Assembly (NCBI GenBank): GCA_964434585.1 | Contig: CAYSVN010000018.1 | Coordinates: forward strand, 1 to 19,184 | Reading direction: 5' to 3' | Length of the DNA: 19,184 bases | DNA from: CAYSVN01 sp964434585 | Lineage (GTDB): Bacteria; Patescibacteriota; Gracilibacteria; Peribacterales; Peribacteraceae | Part shown: positions 1-6,815 of the stretch, in pieces | Position numbering within the stretch: the stretch's first letter is position 1 | Layout: every line of letters starts with the position of its first letter | Program-made: the position numbers and the translations under genes | The notes under the pieces: generated by a model | Database searches by the model: none | The model's input: the letters and a program-made list of their open reading frames with translations, nothing else | What the model was told of the DNA's origin: nothing

Positions 1-3
1 TTC

Positions 4-27
4 AGTAATAGATACAGTAATAGATAC
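4..27. repeat. 12-bp perfect tandem repeat
   Basis: The 12-base unit AGTAATAGATAC occurs twice back to back (4-15 and 16-27), just downstream of the VIT-family gene on the minus strand. No function is evident. It could be a recent slip-strand duplication. Confidence 0.8.
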
Positions 28-51
28 ACTTTGCGACTCTTAGAGTTATAC

Positions 52-792
52 CTAAATCGCCACACCCACTAGCTCTTTAAGGCCAACCCCAATAACATAA
101 GCCACTACAGCACCTAAGATACCAACAGCAACAATTTCTATAGGGCCACGAATTAAACGTTCACGGGTAATATAACTACGGGTAAGTCCTAATACTGCAA
201 GCGCAATAATAGTGGCAACAATAGCTACGGAGAATCTTTTTGATTCCTCAATACCAAATAAATAGGGGATTAATGGCACTGCACCAAATATCACAAATGA
301 TATAAACGTCATCACACCATGCCAAATCGGTTTATCTGTCTGGTCGATACTCATGCCATGTTCTTCTAGCATCATGGTATCTGCCCATACATCTTTATCT
401 TTAGTAATAACATCAGCAATCATGGCTGACTGCTTTTTATTAAAGCCTTTTGCTTCGTAAATTTCCTCTATCTCGGCGCGTTCCATTTCAGGCATTTTTT
501 CAATTTCATCAAGTTCTTCTTTGCGAATACGGATGTATTGGTCCCGCTCACTTTTAAGTGAAAGGTACGCTCCGGTACCCATGCTGGTACCATCGGCAAT
601 TAAGTTTGCAATACCAAGTACAACAATAACAACGTGTGGCATATCTGCGCCAACGGTTCCTGCAACCACTGCAAACGTTGTTACAATACCGTCGTTCCCA
701 CCATACACAACATCGTGAATATATTCACCTAAGGCAGTAGTGTGGCGTTCTGCATCTTTATGGGCCTGTAATACTTCGGGGGTAACAGTCAT
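52..792 (-). CDS. VIT1/CCC1-family metal ion transporter
   Basis: Predicted inner-membrane transporter of the VIT1/CCC1 family, whose characterised members move Fe2+ or Mn2+ out of the cytoplasm, usually by proton antiport. The family signature GGNDGIVTTFAVVAG is at residues 31-45. Hydrophobic segments lie near 36-70, 157-178, 186-205 and 217-238, matching the usual five-helix plan. Between the second and third segments is a charged stretch (about 85-150) very rich in Glu (E92, E93, E96, E98, E102, E104, E107, E109, E110, E143, E144); in plant VIT1 the equivalent region is the cytosolic metal-binding domain. Length 246 aa is normal. The ATG lies one base past the galU stop, so the two genes probably share an mRNA. 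The metal cannot be read from the sequence. Confidence 0.88.
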   Translation of the reverse strand: MTVTPEVLQAHKDAERHTTALGEYIHDVVYGGNDGIVTTFAVVAGTVGADMPHVVIVVLGIANLIADGTSMGTGAYLSLKSERDQYIRIRKEELDEIEKMPEMERAEIEEIYEAKGFNKKQSAMIADVITKDKDVWADTMMLEEHGMSIDQTDKPIWHGVMTFISFVIFGAVPLIPYLFGIEESKRFSVAIVATIIALAVLGLTRSYITRERLIRGPIEIVAVGILGAVVAYVIGVGLKELVGVAI

Positions 793-793
793 A

Positions 794-1651
794 TTAACAG
801 TTAAACGTAGCTTGTAATTCTAAGTCTCGATTAGCGGCGTGCATAATCGCTTCTAAGTAACCAGCCTTGTTACCGCAATCTAAAAACGTACCGTCAATCA
901 CCGAACCAATAACAGCGTGGTCTTTAGCGTATTGTTGCAGACCCGCTGCAATCGAAATCTCACCTTTAGCGTCAGGCTCCAAAGCTTCTAAGTAAGGAAT
1001 AACCTCTGGCGTAAGAATATAGCCATTAACCGAAGCTAAGGTAGAAGGCGCTTGGTCGACGGTCGGTTTTTCAATAATATCTTTAACGGTGTATGTGTTG
1101 TCGTTAATTTGTGTTCCAGGGTCTATTACTCCGTACTTTACCGCATCTTGTTTTGGCACATTAACCAGCGATAGCACCGGAGCAGGGGAACCATAAGCTT
1201 CTAGCGAGGTAATCATTTGTTGAGCACTAGTTGCGCCCTCACAAGAGAAAAAATCATCTGGAAAATACACAAAAAATGGTTCATCACCTAATAAATGTGC
1301 AGCATTAAGCACTGGTCGCGCATTACCTTTTGGCGAACCTTTTTGCCTTAGGTAAATAAAGTTAGCCATCTCTCCAATATCTTCTATTTGCTTAGCTAGC
1401 TCTGGCTTTCCTTTTTCTATTAAGGCAGTTTCTAGTTCCGTGTTGCGGTCAAAGTGATCTTCTATAGAACGTTTATAGGGTCCAGTAACAATAATAATAT
1501 CGGTAATACCTGCAGCAACTAATTCTTCTACTGCTATTTGAATAATAGGTTTATCAATAATGGGCAGCATTTCTTTTGGTATTGCCTTTGTTTGTGGTAA
1601 AAACCTTGTACCGCGACCAGCCGCTGGAATAATTGCTTTCGTTATTTTCAT
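794..1651 (-). CDS. galU: UTP-glucose-1-phosphate uridylyltransferase
   Basis: Cytoplasmic enzyme making UDP-glucose from UTP and glucose-1-phosphate for surface glycans and sugar interconversion. The nucleotidyltransferase signature AAGRGTRFLPQTKAIPKEMLP is at about residues 10-30 (G-x-G-T-R...K-x-x-P-K-E). Further GalU-like segments are RQKGSPKGNARP near 102-113, PDD at 131-133 (metal and nucleotide binding) and an EKP motif in the second half. Length 285 aa is typical of bacterial GalU. The ATG at 1649-1651 has no Shine-Dalgarno. A -10-like TAGAAT on the minus strand (1660-1665) ends 8 bases before it, suggesting a very short or absent leader. It is the first gene of a two-gene unit with the VIT-family transporter. 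Related sugar nucleotidyltransferases such as RmlA are less likely, given the N-terminal signature and overall GalU character. Confidence 0.9.
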   Translation of the reverse strand: MKITKAIIPAAGRGTRFLPQTKAIPKEMLPIIDKPIIQIAVEELVAAGITDIIIVTGPYKRSIEDHFDRNTELETALIEKGKPELAKQIEDIGEMANFIYLRQKGSPKGNARPVLNAAHLLGDEPFFVYFPDDFFSCEGATSAQQMITSLEAYGSPAPVLSLVNVPKQDAVKYGVIDPGTQINDNTYTVKDIIEKPTVDQAPSTLASVNGYILTPEVIPYLEALEPDAKGEISIAAGLQQYAKDHAVIGSVIDGTFLDCGNKAGYLEAIMHAANRDLELQATFNC

Positions 1652-1659
1652 GTGTGTTC

Positions 1660-1665
1660 ATTCTA
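1660..1665 (-). promoter_or_regulatory. -10-like box close to galU start
   Basis: TAGAAT on the minus strand, 8 bases before the galU ATG. A transcript from it would start at or next to the start codon. No convincing -35 box is seen. Confidence 0.4.
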
Positions 1666-1711
1666 ACGAACTTAAGCAGTAAGGCAAAGAACCTTTTATA
1701 TATTTAGGAGT

Positions 1712-1769
1712 AAGGATTGAGGAGTTAGTATTAACATCTATAATACTAACTCCTGCATCCTGAATCCTT
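1712..1769. repeat. Long hairpin / inverted repeat between divergent genes
   Basis: A perfect 14-bp inverted repeat (AGGAGTTAGTATTA at 1720-1733, complement at 1741-1754) has a 7-base loop and an outer 7-bp arm (AAGGATT 1712-1718 with AATCCTT 1763-1769). It lies between two divergent genes, so it terminates neither neighbour. It may be a mobile hairpin repeat or part of an unannotated RNA. Confidence 0.75.
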
Positions 1770-1822
1770 GTTTAGCCATAAAGTAACTCGAAAATACTAA
1801 AGAAAACAATGACACTAAGCCT

Positions 1823-1943
1823 ATGAAATTTGCTATGAACTACGGCCAACAAGCGGCAGAGCTTACATTGAAGACAAGCCAGTATGCAGCGTGATATTCC
1901 TAGGTTTACTGAACTTATGCGAAGATATGGTTTAAGAGATTAG
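1823..1943 (+). pseudogene. Possible remnant of a TIM-barrel paralogue
   Basis: An ATG at 1823 opens a 23-codon frame starting MKFAMNYGQQAAEL and ending in TGA at 1892-1894. Its first residues resemble those of the intact gene at 2016 (MKYVVNYSPPLGEL): both have MK-aromatic-x-x-NY and a downstream EL. A second overlapping frame (ATG 1884, 18 further codons, TAG 1941-1943) follows. The simplest reading is a decayed or truncated relative of the downstream gene left by a partial duplication. The match is short and could be chance, so the call is tentative. Confidence 0.3.
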
Positions 1944-2015
1944 TGTAGTAAAGAATACAAAGAATTCAAAACAAGGCTATACACACTAAAGATGCTCTGG
2001 TAGCCTAACGCTCCT

Positions 2016-2876
2016 ATGAAATATGTCGTTAACTACTCACCACCATTAGGGGAATTGCTAGAGGGTAATGAGTTGGAAGCTATTCCCGATGCCCTAAAAA
2101 TGTGGCCAGAGTTTGATGGAAAAAAAAAGAAGAAATTTGGAAACCTTGTCTCAGAAGTAAAAAAGTTGGACTTGCCTCTGCATTATCATTTCCCTTTTTT
2201 TGTTGGCAGAGGTATTCGTCAACAGCTTTATGATATTGATTGGATCCGAAGCTTTTTAAATGAAAGTGAAACTACTAAGGTTAATGTACACATAGATGCT
2301 AATAAAGAGGATGTAGTTAATACGAATCAGTCCAAGCAAAAACAACAGGTGTATAACCTCATTGCAAAAGACCTTAAGATTGTTGTAAACGACTTTGGTG
2401 CTGAAAATATTATTGTAGAAAACATGCCGTATAATCCTGATTTTTCAACCCATTACCTAAGCTCAGACCCGGCCTTAATTGCAGACCTTGTAAATGAATT
2501 TAAAGTAGGTTTATTGCTAGATATTGACCACGCCAGAATGCGTAGCCATTATGGAAACGGTGAAAAGTTAGACGAGTATGTACAAAAATTACCACTGGAT
2601 AGCATTGCCGAATTGCACATGACCGGAACAAGAACTTTAGAACCAGGAGGGGAGCTATATGATCATCTTTCTATGAAGGAGCAGGATTGGGATATCTTAG
2701 GATGGGCCTTTAGAAACATTCGTGATCAACATTGGTCTAGACCAGAGATGTTTATTTTTGAATACGGTGCGCCGGGAAAAAAGTTCGAATGGAAAAGTGA
2801 TCCGGAAGTATTAAAAGAACAAATACCTAAGGGTATAGAATTGATGGATGAGTACAGGCTAAGAGAGACGACTTAA
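2016..2876 (+). CDS. Xylose-isomerase-like TIM-barrel protein, function unknown
   Basis: A 286-aa soluble protein with the layout of metal-dependent xylose-isomerase-like TIM barrels (sugar phosphate isomerase/epimerase, endonuclease IV and DUF692 superfamily). Candidate metal ligands sit at the ends of successive predicted beta-strands: H56 and H58 (LPLHYHFP), H92 (VNVHIDA), E135 (IIVENMP), D169, D171 and H172 (LLLDIDHAR), E199 and H201 (AELHMTG), D216 and H217, and E249 (FIFEYG). The ATG at 2016 is the first after an in-frame TAG; no Shine-Dalgarno is visible. A 9-A run at 2120-2128, inside codons for a Lys-rich segment (36-40), is a potential slippage site. It stands alone, convergent with the CNNM-like gene and beside a possible paralogue remnant. 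Substrate and reaction cannot be assigned. DUF692/MNIO is possible, but the N-terminus does not resemble that family. Confidence 0.7.
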   Translation: MKYVVNYSPPLGELLEGNELEAIPDALKMWPEFDGKKKKKFGNLVSEVKKLDLPLHYHFPFFVGRGIRQQLYDIDWIRSFLNESETTKVNVHIDANKEDVVNTNQSKQKQQVYNLIAKDLKIVVNDFGAENIIVENMPYNPDFSTHYLSSDPALIADLVNEFKVGLLLDIDHARMRSHYGNGEKLDEYVQKLPLDSIAELHMTGTRTLEPGGELYDHLSMKEQDWDILGWAFRNIRDQHWSRPEMFIFEYGAPGKKFEWKSDPEVLKEQIPKGIELMDEYRLRETT

Positions 2877-2893
2877 ATAATATCTTAATACTC

Positions 2894-3871
2894 CTATTCG
2901 TCAGTTTCATCCTGGATTTCTCCTACCAGTTCTTCTAGCACGTCTTCTAGCGTTACAATACCAATAGTATCACCATCTTGTTGTACAACCGCCATATGGG
3001 TCTCTTCTTTACGGAAAATGGGTAGTAGCTCATCACACGGCATATGATGTGGAACCACTAAAGGGTCACGCATGATGGTAGTAATAAGGTCATCATCATT
3101 TTCTATGTTATTATCAGCAATTTTACTAAGAACATCTTTTGCTAACAGTGTGCCAATAATGTCATGGATACTATCACCAAACACTGGGTAGCGAGAGTAG
3201 GGGAGCGAAGAAGCTTCTTCTGCTGCTTTGCGAAAGGTTGTGGTGGATTCTAGGCCTTCAATGTCTTTTAAGGGCGTCATAACCTGTTCAGCTGTTTTAT
3301 CATTTAAAATAAAAGCTCTATGGATAATTTGCCCTTCATCACTTTCTATGTGGCCTTCGCGTCGTCCAATGTTCACTAAGTTTCTAATTTCATCTTCTGT
3401 GCCTACCTTTGGGGCCTCACCGCTTTTTAGTTTTGTTGTAAGTTTTTCAAGTAAAAAAATTAATGGAAATAGCAGGTAGTAAAAACAGCGCACAAAATAA
3501 GCACAGGGCACTGCAAATGTTTTGCGGTAATGCATGCCTAAGCTTTTGGGAATAATTTCTGAAAATAAAATAACAGCAAACGTAAGGCCAGTAGTAACAG
3601 CTGCCAGCGCTGCATCTCCATAAAGATTAGCAACGGTATTTCCAACCATAACAGAGCCGGCAATATTAACAATATTATTCATGATTAAAATAGCCATCAC
3701 ACTTTTATCTATATGTGTTTTTATGAACTTTAACACACGCCAGCCAGCTTTTTGCTCTTTTTCTAGCTGCTCTACGTACGCTTGCGATATTGAAACAAGG
3801 ACTGTCTCTGATCCAGAGAATAATCCAGAAGAAATAAGAACGATAACGATAATAATTGCAATCTGTATCAC
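2894..3871 (-). CDS. CNNM/HlyC-CorC family membrane protein with CBS pair
   Basis: Integral membrane protein of the DUF21-CBS (CNNM/CorC/HlyC/TlyC) family, linked to Mg2+ or other divalent-cation transport. The DUF21 domain covers roughly residues 1-145, with hydrophobic stretches near 3-19, 57-80, 86-108 and 120-141 and the family motif FSGSET at 18-23. Residues 188-318 form a CBS pair (MTPLKDIEGL; SRYPVFGDSIHDIIGTLLAKD; MAVVQQDGDTIGIVTLEDVLEELVGEI). The protein stops just after the second CBS motif, so the usual C-terminal CorC_HlyC domain is missing; this short architecture also exists in other bacteria. The start is GTG at 3869-3871, overlapping the upstream gene's TGA as GTGA, a sign of translational coupling. 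The transported ion is unknown. Confidence 0.88.
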   Translation of the reverse strand: MIQIAIIIVIVLISSGLFSGSETVLVSISQAYVEQLEKEQKAGWRVLKFIKTHIDKSVMAILIMNNIVNIAGSVMVGNTVANLYGDAALAAVTTGLTFAVILFSEIIPKSLGMHYRKTFAVPCAYFVRCFYYLLFPLIFLLEKLTTKLKSGEAPKVGTEDEIRNLVNIGRREGHIESDEGQIIHRAFILNDKTAEQVMTPLKDIEGLESTTTFRKAAEEASSLPYSRYPVFGDSIHDIIGTLLAKDVLSKIADNNIENDDDLITTIMRDPLVVPHHMPCDELLPIFRKEETHMAVVQQDGDTIGIVTLEDVLEELVGEIQDETDE

Positions 3872-4200
3872 GAGGTTAAATGAGCGGTAGTATCATTATT
3901 TTTTGCTTCAATCGATTGTAACATAGCTTCGTACGCATAAGGTACAAGGCTCCACCTTGGTATACCGCCTCCATTCTCTATAATAGTTACACCCTTCATA
4001 AAAAGCTGCTTTAGTTTCGGCACAGTTTCGCCAGCCAGTGATTCAACGGCACGAGGTATGTATGTCTCGTCTGGATGAGGGTGATCAGTACGAAAACGGA
4101 CCTTGGCATTTTGGAATTCAGTTTCATCAATAGTGTTGTTATTTTTACAGTGATTTACTGTAAGCCGTTTTTTAGCAAAAGAAGATGATTGGTTGTTCAT
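3868..4200 (-). CDS. Hypothetical protein coupled to CNNM-like gene
   Basis: A 110-aa protein I do not recognise. It has no signal peptide or membrane segment; the N-terminal third is polar and Asn-rich, and the second half (about 48-100) contains a plausible small folded region (IPRAVESLAGETVPKL, then GGGIPRWSLVPYAYEAM). Its TGA overlaps the GTG start of the CNNM/HlyC-like gene (3868-3871), so the two are very probably co-translated. It may be a soluble partner or just a housekeeping gene in the operon. The start is ATG at 4198-4200 and I see no Shine-Dalgarno. It is supported as real by the exact stop/start overlap and lack of a better frame. Confidence 0.7.
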   Translation of the reverse strand: MNNQSSSFAKKRLTVNHCKNNNTIDETEFQNAKVRFRTDHPHPDETYIPRAVESLAGETVPKLKQLFMKGVTIIENGGGIPRWSLVPYAYEAMLQSIEAKNNDTTAHLTS

Positions 4201-4299
4201 ATTTTTAGAAATAAATTGTACTGTAAAAACATAAAAAAAGCGAGCAAGATTAACGACTACGTTGCTTTATTAAATTTTTAAGAAGAGGTCTTTTATTAA

Positions 4300-4323
4300 A
4301 AAAGAAACTACAGTGGTAGTCTC
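4300..4323 (-). terminator. Candidate terminator of tRNA-Thr
   Basis: On the minus strand, ACTAC-CACT-GTAGT (plus-strand 4307-4320) forms a short stem, extended by one G-T and one A-T pair, followed by a T-rich tract. It lies just downstream of the tRNA 3' end. The stem is short, so confidence is moderate. Confidence 0.45.
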
Positions 4324-4332
4324 TAATGTAAG

Positions 4333-4408
4333 TGGAGCCACCTATCGGACTCGAACCGATGACCGATCGCTTACAAGGCGATTGCTCTACCAGCTGAGCT
4401 AAGGTGGC
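4333..4408 (-). tRNA. tRNA-Thr (anticodon TGT)
   Basis: Complete cloverleaf on the minus strand. The acceptor stem GCCACCT pairs with AGGTGGC. The D arm is GCTC...GAGC, the anticodon stem ATCGC/GCGAT encloses the loop CTTGTAA with anticodon TGT (reads ACA, Thr), and the T arm is ATCGG-TTCGAGT-CCGAT. The body is 73 nt (4336-4408) with discriminator T, and the CCA tail is encoded at 4333-4335. It lies between the 110-aa gene and the divergent MazG-like gene. Confidence 0.97.
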
Positions 4409-4498
4409 GTCTGGTACCGTTTTTCCAGTTTTTAAATATGATTTGTCTGGAAAGTTGATGTACAATATCGTTATCTTTACTTTATTTCAAGTAGAATT

Positions 4499-4852
4499 AT
4501 GAATATTGATGAGTTAACGCAGGCAATTGCTCTGTTTCATGAAGATCGTGACTGGAAACAGTTCAATACGCCTAAAGATCTTTGTGCAAGCATTGCTGTT
4601 GAAGCCTCTGAATTACAAGAGTTATTTTTATGGCGCACTGCTAATGAAAACAAGCAATTATTAACTGATGATTCGTTTAGACAAAAAGTAGAAGATGAAA
4701 TGGGAGATGTTTTTAACGCGATATTAATAGCTGCAAAATATTTTGATATTAATATCATAGAAGCAAGTCGCCAAAAGCTGCAAAAAAACATTGTAAAGTA
4801 TCCTGTAGAAAAATTTAAAGGTCGATCAGAAAAATACAACGAACTTTCATGA
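4499..4852 (+). CDS. MazG-like nucleotide pyrophosphohydrolase
   Basis: A 117-aa all-alpha NTP pyrophosphohydrolase of the single-domain MazG-like / dCTPase (RS21-C6, DCTPP1) type, which hydrolyses NTPs or dNTPs to the monophosphate and PPi and so keeps unwanted nucleotides out of DNA. The Mg2+-binding EXXE...EXXD signature is present: E35-x-x-E38 (VEASELQELFLW) and E67-x-x-D70 (VEDEMGDVF). The FLW after the first motif is also typical of this subfamily. Start ATG 4499; no clear Shine-Dalgarno. Its TGA overlaps the uppP ATG (ATGA at 4849-4852), so the two are co-translated. This pairing looks organisational, not mechanistic. The substrate is not deducible. Confidence 0.88.
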   Translation: MNIDELTQAIALFHEDRDWKQFNTPKDLCASIAVEASELQELFLWRTANENKQLLTDDSFRQKVEDEMGDVFNAILIAAKYFDINIIEASRQKLQKNIVKYPVEKFKGRSEKYNELS

Positions 4853-5643
4853 ATATAATACAAGTATTACTACTGGGCGTTATCCAAGGGGTGGCAGAAT
4901 TTTTACCCATTAGCAGCTCAGGACACCTTGTGTTAGGTAGATATTTTTTAGGCGTAGACTTAGCAGCTGACTCTGCTTTAGTGCTTGATATATTACTGCA
5001 CGCAGGTTCGCTGCTTGCTATTGTAGCTGTGTATAGAAAGCAATGGCTTGCAATGCTACAAGGCTGCCTACAAGGCAGTAAGCAAAGCTGGCAGCAGGTA
5101 TTACTGCTAGGCGTTGCCACTGTTCCTGCGGTAATAATAGGCCTGCTATTTAAAGACCAATTCGAAGCCATGTTTACCTCGGTAGCAGCGGTAGCAGCAG
5201 CACTAATAGTAACGGGCAGCATTTTACTGCTCTCGGAAAAAATAACATTTAAAAAGTATGAACATAATACTGCTATAAAAGCAGTGCTTATTGGCCTAGC
5301 ACAAGCCGCCGCTATTATTCCTGGTATTAGCCGTAGTGGTTCCACCATTGCTACTGGCCGACTGTTAAAAATGGAAAAAAATGCCGCTGTAGACTTTTCG
5401 TTTATGATGGCTGTACCAGTTATTGCTGGCGCTGCAATCTTAACACTTAAAGATGTTATAAGCGCACCATCTAGTACGTTATTGCCGTATTCATTTTTAC
5501 TAGTAGGATTTATTAGCTCGCTCATTGCTAGTTTGTGGGCCATTCAATTTTTACGTAAATGGGTGCAGAAACGAGGCTTACATGTATTTGCGTATTACGT
5601 TATTGCTTTAGGACTGCTAACGTTGGTGTTAGTGCAGTCATAA
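4849..5643 (+). CDS. uppP: Undecaprenyl-diphosphate phosphatase
   Basis: Integral membrane phosphatase (UppP/BacA) that converts undecaprenyl diphosphate to the monophosphate carrier used in peptidoglycan and other envelope polymers; overproduction is known to give bacitracin resistance. Both family signatures are present: QGVAEFLPISSSGHLVL (about 13-29, with the catalytic Glu/Ser/His region) and PGISRSGST (158-166, with R162). The rest is hydrophobic, consistent with multiple helices. Length 264 aa is normal. It starts in an ATGA overlap with the MazG-like gene. With murC in the same window, it indicates that the organism makes peptidoglycan. The TAA stop is at the edge of the inverted-repeat element beginning at 5642. 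Confidence 0.95.
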   Translation: MNIIQVLLLGVIQGVAEFLPISSSGHLVLGRYFLGVDLAADSALVLDILLHAGSLLAIVAVYRKQWLAMLQGCLQGSKQSWQQVLLLGVATVPAVIIGLLFKDQFEAMFTSVAAVAAALIVTGSILLLSEKITFKKYEHNTAIKAVLIGLAQAAAIIPGISRSGSTIATGRLLKMEKNAAVDFSFMMAVPVIAGAAILTLKDVISAPSSTLLPYSFLLVGFISSLIASLWAIQFLRKWVQKRGLHVFAYYVIALGLLTLVLVQS

Positions 5644-5833
5644 CGATCCGTCTCCGCTCCATTCGTTTGATAGAATCATTTTCTTCTTATTGGTATTATA
5701 AAATTCGATAGCTGCTTCGGGATCTTTTCGTAGAGTAGGATAGGAAAGACCCCGAAGCAGGCGTATCGCCAGCTTTATACAATTAAAACAATAATCGTGA
5801 TACACGAAGAGTACACGCCGGAGACGGGTCGTT
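5642..5833. repeat. 192-bp inverted-repeat element with internal hairpin
   Basis: The ends are 15-base inverted repeats (AACGATCCGTCTCCG at 5642-5656 and CGGAGACGGGTCGTT at 5819-5833; 14 of 15 pair, the other is a G-U). In the middle, 5706-5768 folds into a strong hairpin: CGATA/TATCG (5706-5710/5764-5768), CTGCTTCGGG/CCCGAAGCAG (5712-5721/5751-5760) and a further 7 pairs with one G-U (5723-5729/5743-5749). A small hairpin CGTG-ATA-CACG lies at 5796-5806. No ORF is evident. It may be a MITE-like element or a structured RNA at the uppP 3' end. Confidence 0.7.
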
Positions 5834-5875
5834 TAAACATAGCCATTTTTATTATGAAAATATCAGCATTTAATG

Positions 5876-5881
5876 TAAAAT
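5876..5881 (+). promoter_or_regulatory. -10-like box before the 107-aa gene
   Basis: TAAAAT ends 8 bases before the ATG at 5890, the same layout as other single genes in the window. No good -35 match was found. Confidence 0.35.
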
Positions 5882-5889
5882 AACTTACT

Positions 5890-6213
5890 ATGACAACATT
5901 ATTAAAATTAAGAGAAGCGGTAAATGCTACCGAAAAAGCCATTCAAGAAGATTTAGAAAGTTTAGATGCTAAATGGTGGATTTCTTGTTTTGGTAGAAGG
6001 GCAGTAATATATCAATCTATAACTAAGTGTTGTAAAATTGATCTAGATGAAAACATTACCCGCGAAGAGGCAGACATGATGGTTGAACAAGTGCAAAAAA
6101 TTAGACAAGAAAAAGAAGGGATTAAAAGAGAGTATGGTGAAAATCCACCAGAGGAGATTAAGCAAGATTTAGTGCAGAGGCTTAAAAAGGTATTCGAGAG
6201 TATATTGTCTTAG
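5890..6213 (+). CDS. Hypothetical protein, mostly helical
   Basis: A 107-aa protein I do not recognise. It is highly charged (many Lys, Glu and Arg) and looks mainly alpha-helical, possibly coiled-coil, at 1-27 and 57-106. A short hydrophobic/Cys-containing patch (KWWISCFGRRAVIYQS, about 28-43, and KCC at 46-48) breaks the helices. No signal peptide or membrane helix is visible. It has its own -10-like box 8 bases before the ATG and no Shine-Dalgarno. Its 3' end overlaps the convergent dcd gene by four bases. The compact spacing and lack of other open frames support it as real. Confidence 0.65.
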   Translation: MTTLLKLREAVNATEKAIQEDLESLDAKWWISCFGRRAVIYQSITKCCKIDLDENITREEADMMVEQVQKIRQEKEGIKREYGENPPEEIKQDLVQRLKKVFESILS

Positions 6214-6791
6214 CTAAATTCTTTATCAATACTTAAGCGACTTTCCTCCGGTAAAATCTGCCCTTGGTACTTACTACCATCTTTTTTATGGTAAGGGGTT
6301 TCAGCTTCGCTAGTCATTTTTTCGAACGCAAGTTGGCAAACTCGCATACCTGGGTAAAGGGCTACCGGCATTCGGTTAAGGTTAGAAATCTCTAACGTAA
6401 TAGTTCCTTGGAATCCTGGGTCTACAAACCCTGCTGTACTGTGTACGATAATACCAAGGCGTCCTAGGCTGCTACGGCCTTCTACGCGGGCAACTAAGTC
6501 ATCTGGCAAGCCAACAACCTCTTGGGTTACACCAAGGACAAATTCACCAGGTTGTACAATAAACGCTTCTCCATCAGGAATTTTAACCGTGCGCATGTTA
6601 TTAGCAAATGTTTCAGGTCGTTTTGGGTCTAGTACAGCAAATTGGCTGTGTTCGTATAATTTAAAAGTGTGTCCTAGGCGTAAGTCCATGCTACTAGCAT
6701 GAATGTGAGCCTTGTAGTTAGGGTCATCAATATCAATTTTGATACGACCATCCATCACGGCTTGTTTAATATCTTTATCAGAAAGAATCAT
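6210..6791 (-). CDS. dcd: dCTP deaminase, probably bifunctional dCTP deaminase/dUTPase type
   Basis: Cytoplasmic enzyme of the dCTP deaminase / dUTPase fold that supplies dUMP or dUTP for thymidylate synthesis. Length is 193 aa, the same as E. coli Dcd. Key motifs are EGRSSLGRLG (104-113, phosphate binding), HSTAGFVDPGF (117-127), the catalytic Glu E134 in GTITLEISN (129-137), and a C-terminal GSKYQGQ (172-178) closing over the nucleotide. The TAGF segment and flanking residues resemble the bifunctional enzyme of Mycobacterium tuberculosis more than E. coli Dcd, which I recall reading TAHR there. I therefore infer conversion of dCTP directly to dUMP. It follows the DsbA-like gene by a 24-base gap and is probably co-transcribed with it. 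Confidence 0.93.
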   Translation of the reverse strand: MILSDKDIKQAVMDGRIKIDIDDPNYKAHIHASSMDLRLGHTFKLYEHSQFAVLDPKRPETFANNMRTVKIPDGEAFIVQPGEFVLGVTQEVVGLPDDLVARVEGRSSLGRLGIIVHSTAGFVDPGFQGTITLEISNLNRMPVALYPGMRVCQLAFEKMTSEAETPYHKKDGSKYQGQILPEESRLSIDKEFS

Positions 6792-6815
6792 GTGTAAAAG
6801 GGGATAGGGTTAAAT

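Noticed and set aside
2016..2876. MNIO/DUF692 enzyme modifying a ribosomal peptide
   Set aside because: No precursor peptide or DUF2063-type partner is next to it, and the N-terminal part does not resemble DUF692. Kept as a general TIM-barrel call.
4250..4465. 71-codon frame on the minus strand across the tRNA
   Set aside because: Its central residues are a translation of the tRNA-Thr sequence itself, a common artefact.
4815..5543. Long open frame (242 codons) on the minus strand opposite uppP
   Set aside because: It is the antisense shadow of uppP: low-complexity Ser/Ala/Thr/Ile composition, no recognisable domain, and uppP has both family signatures on the other strand.
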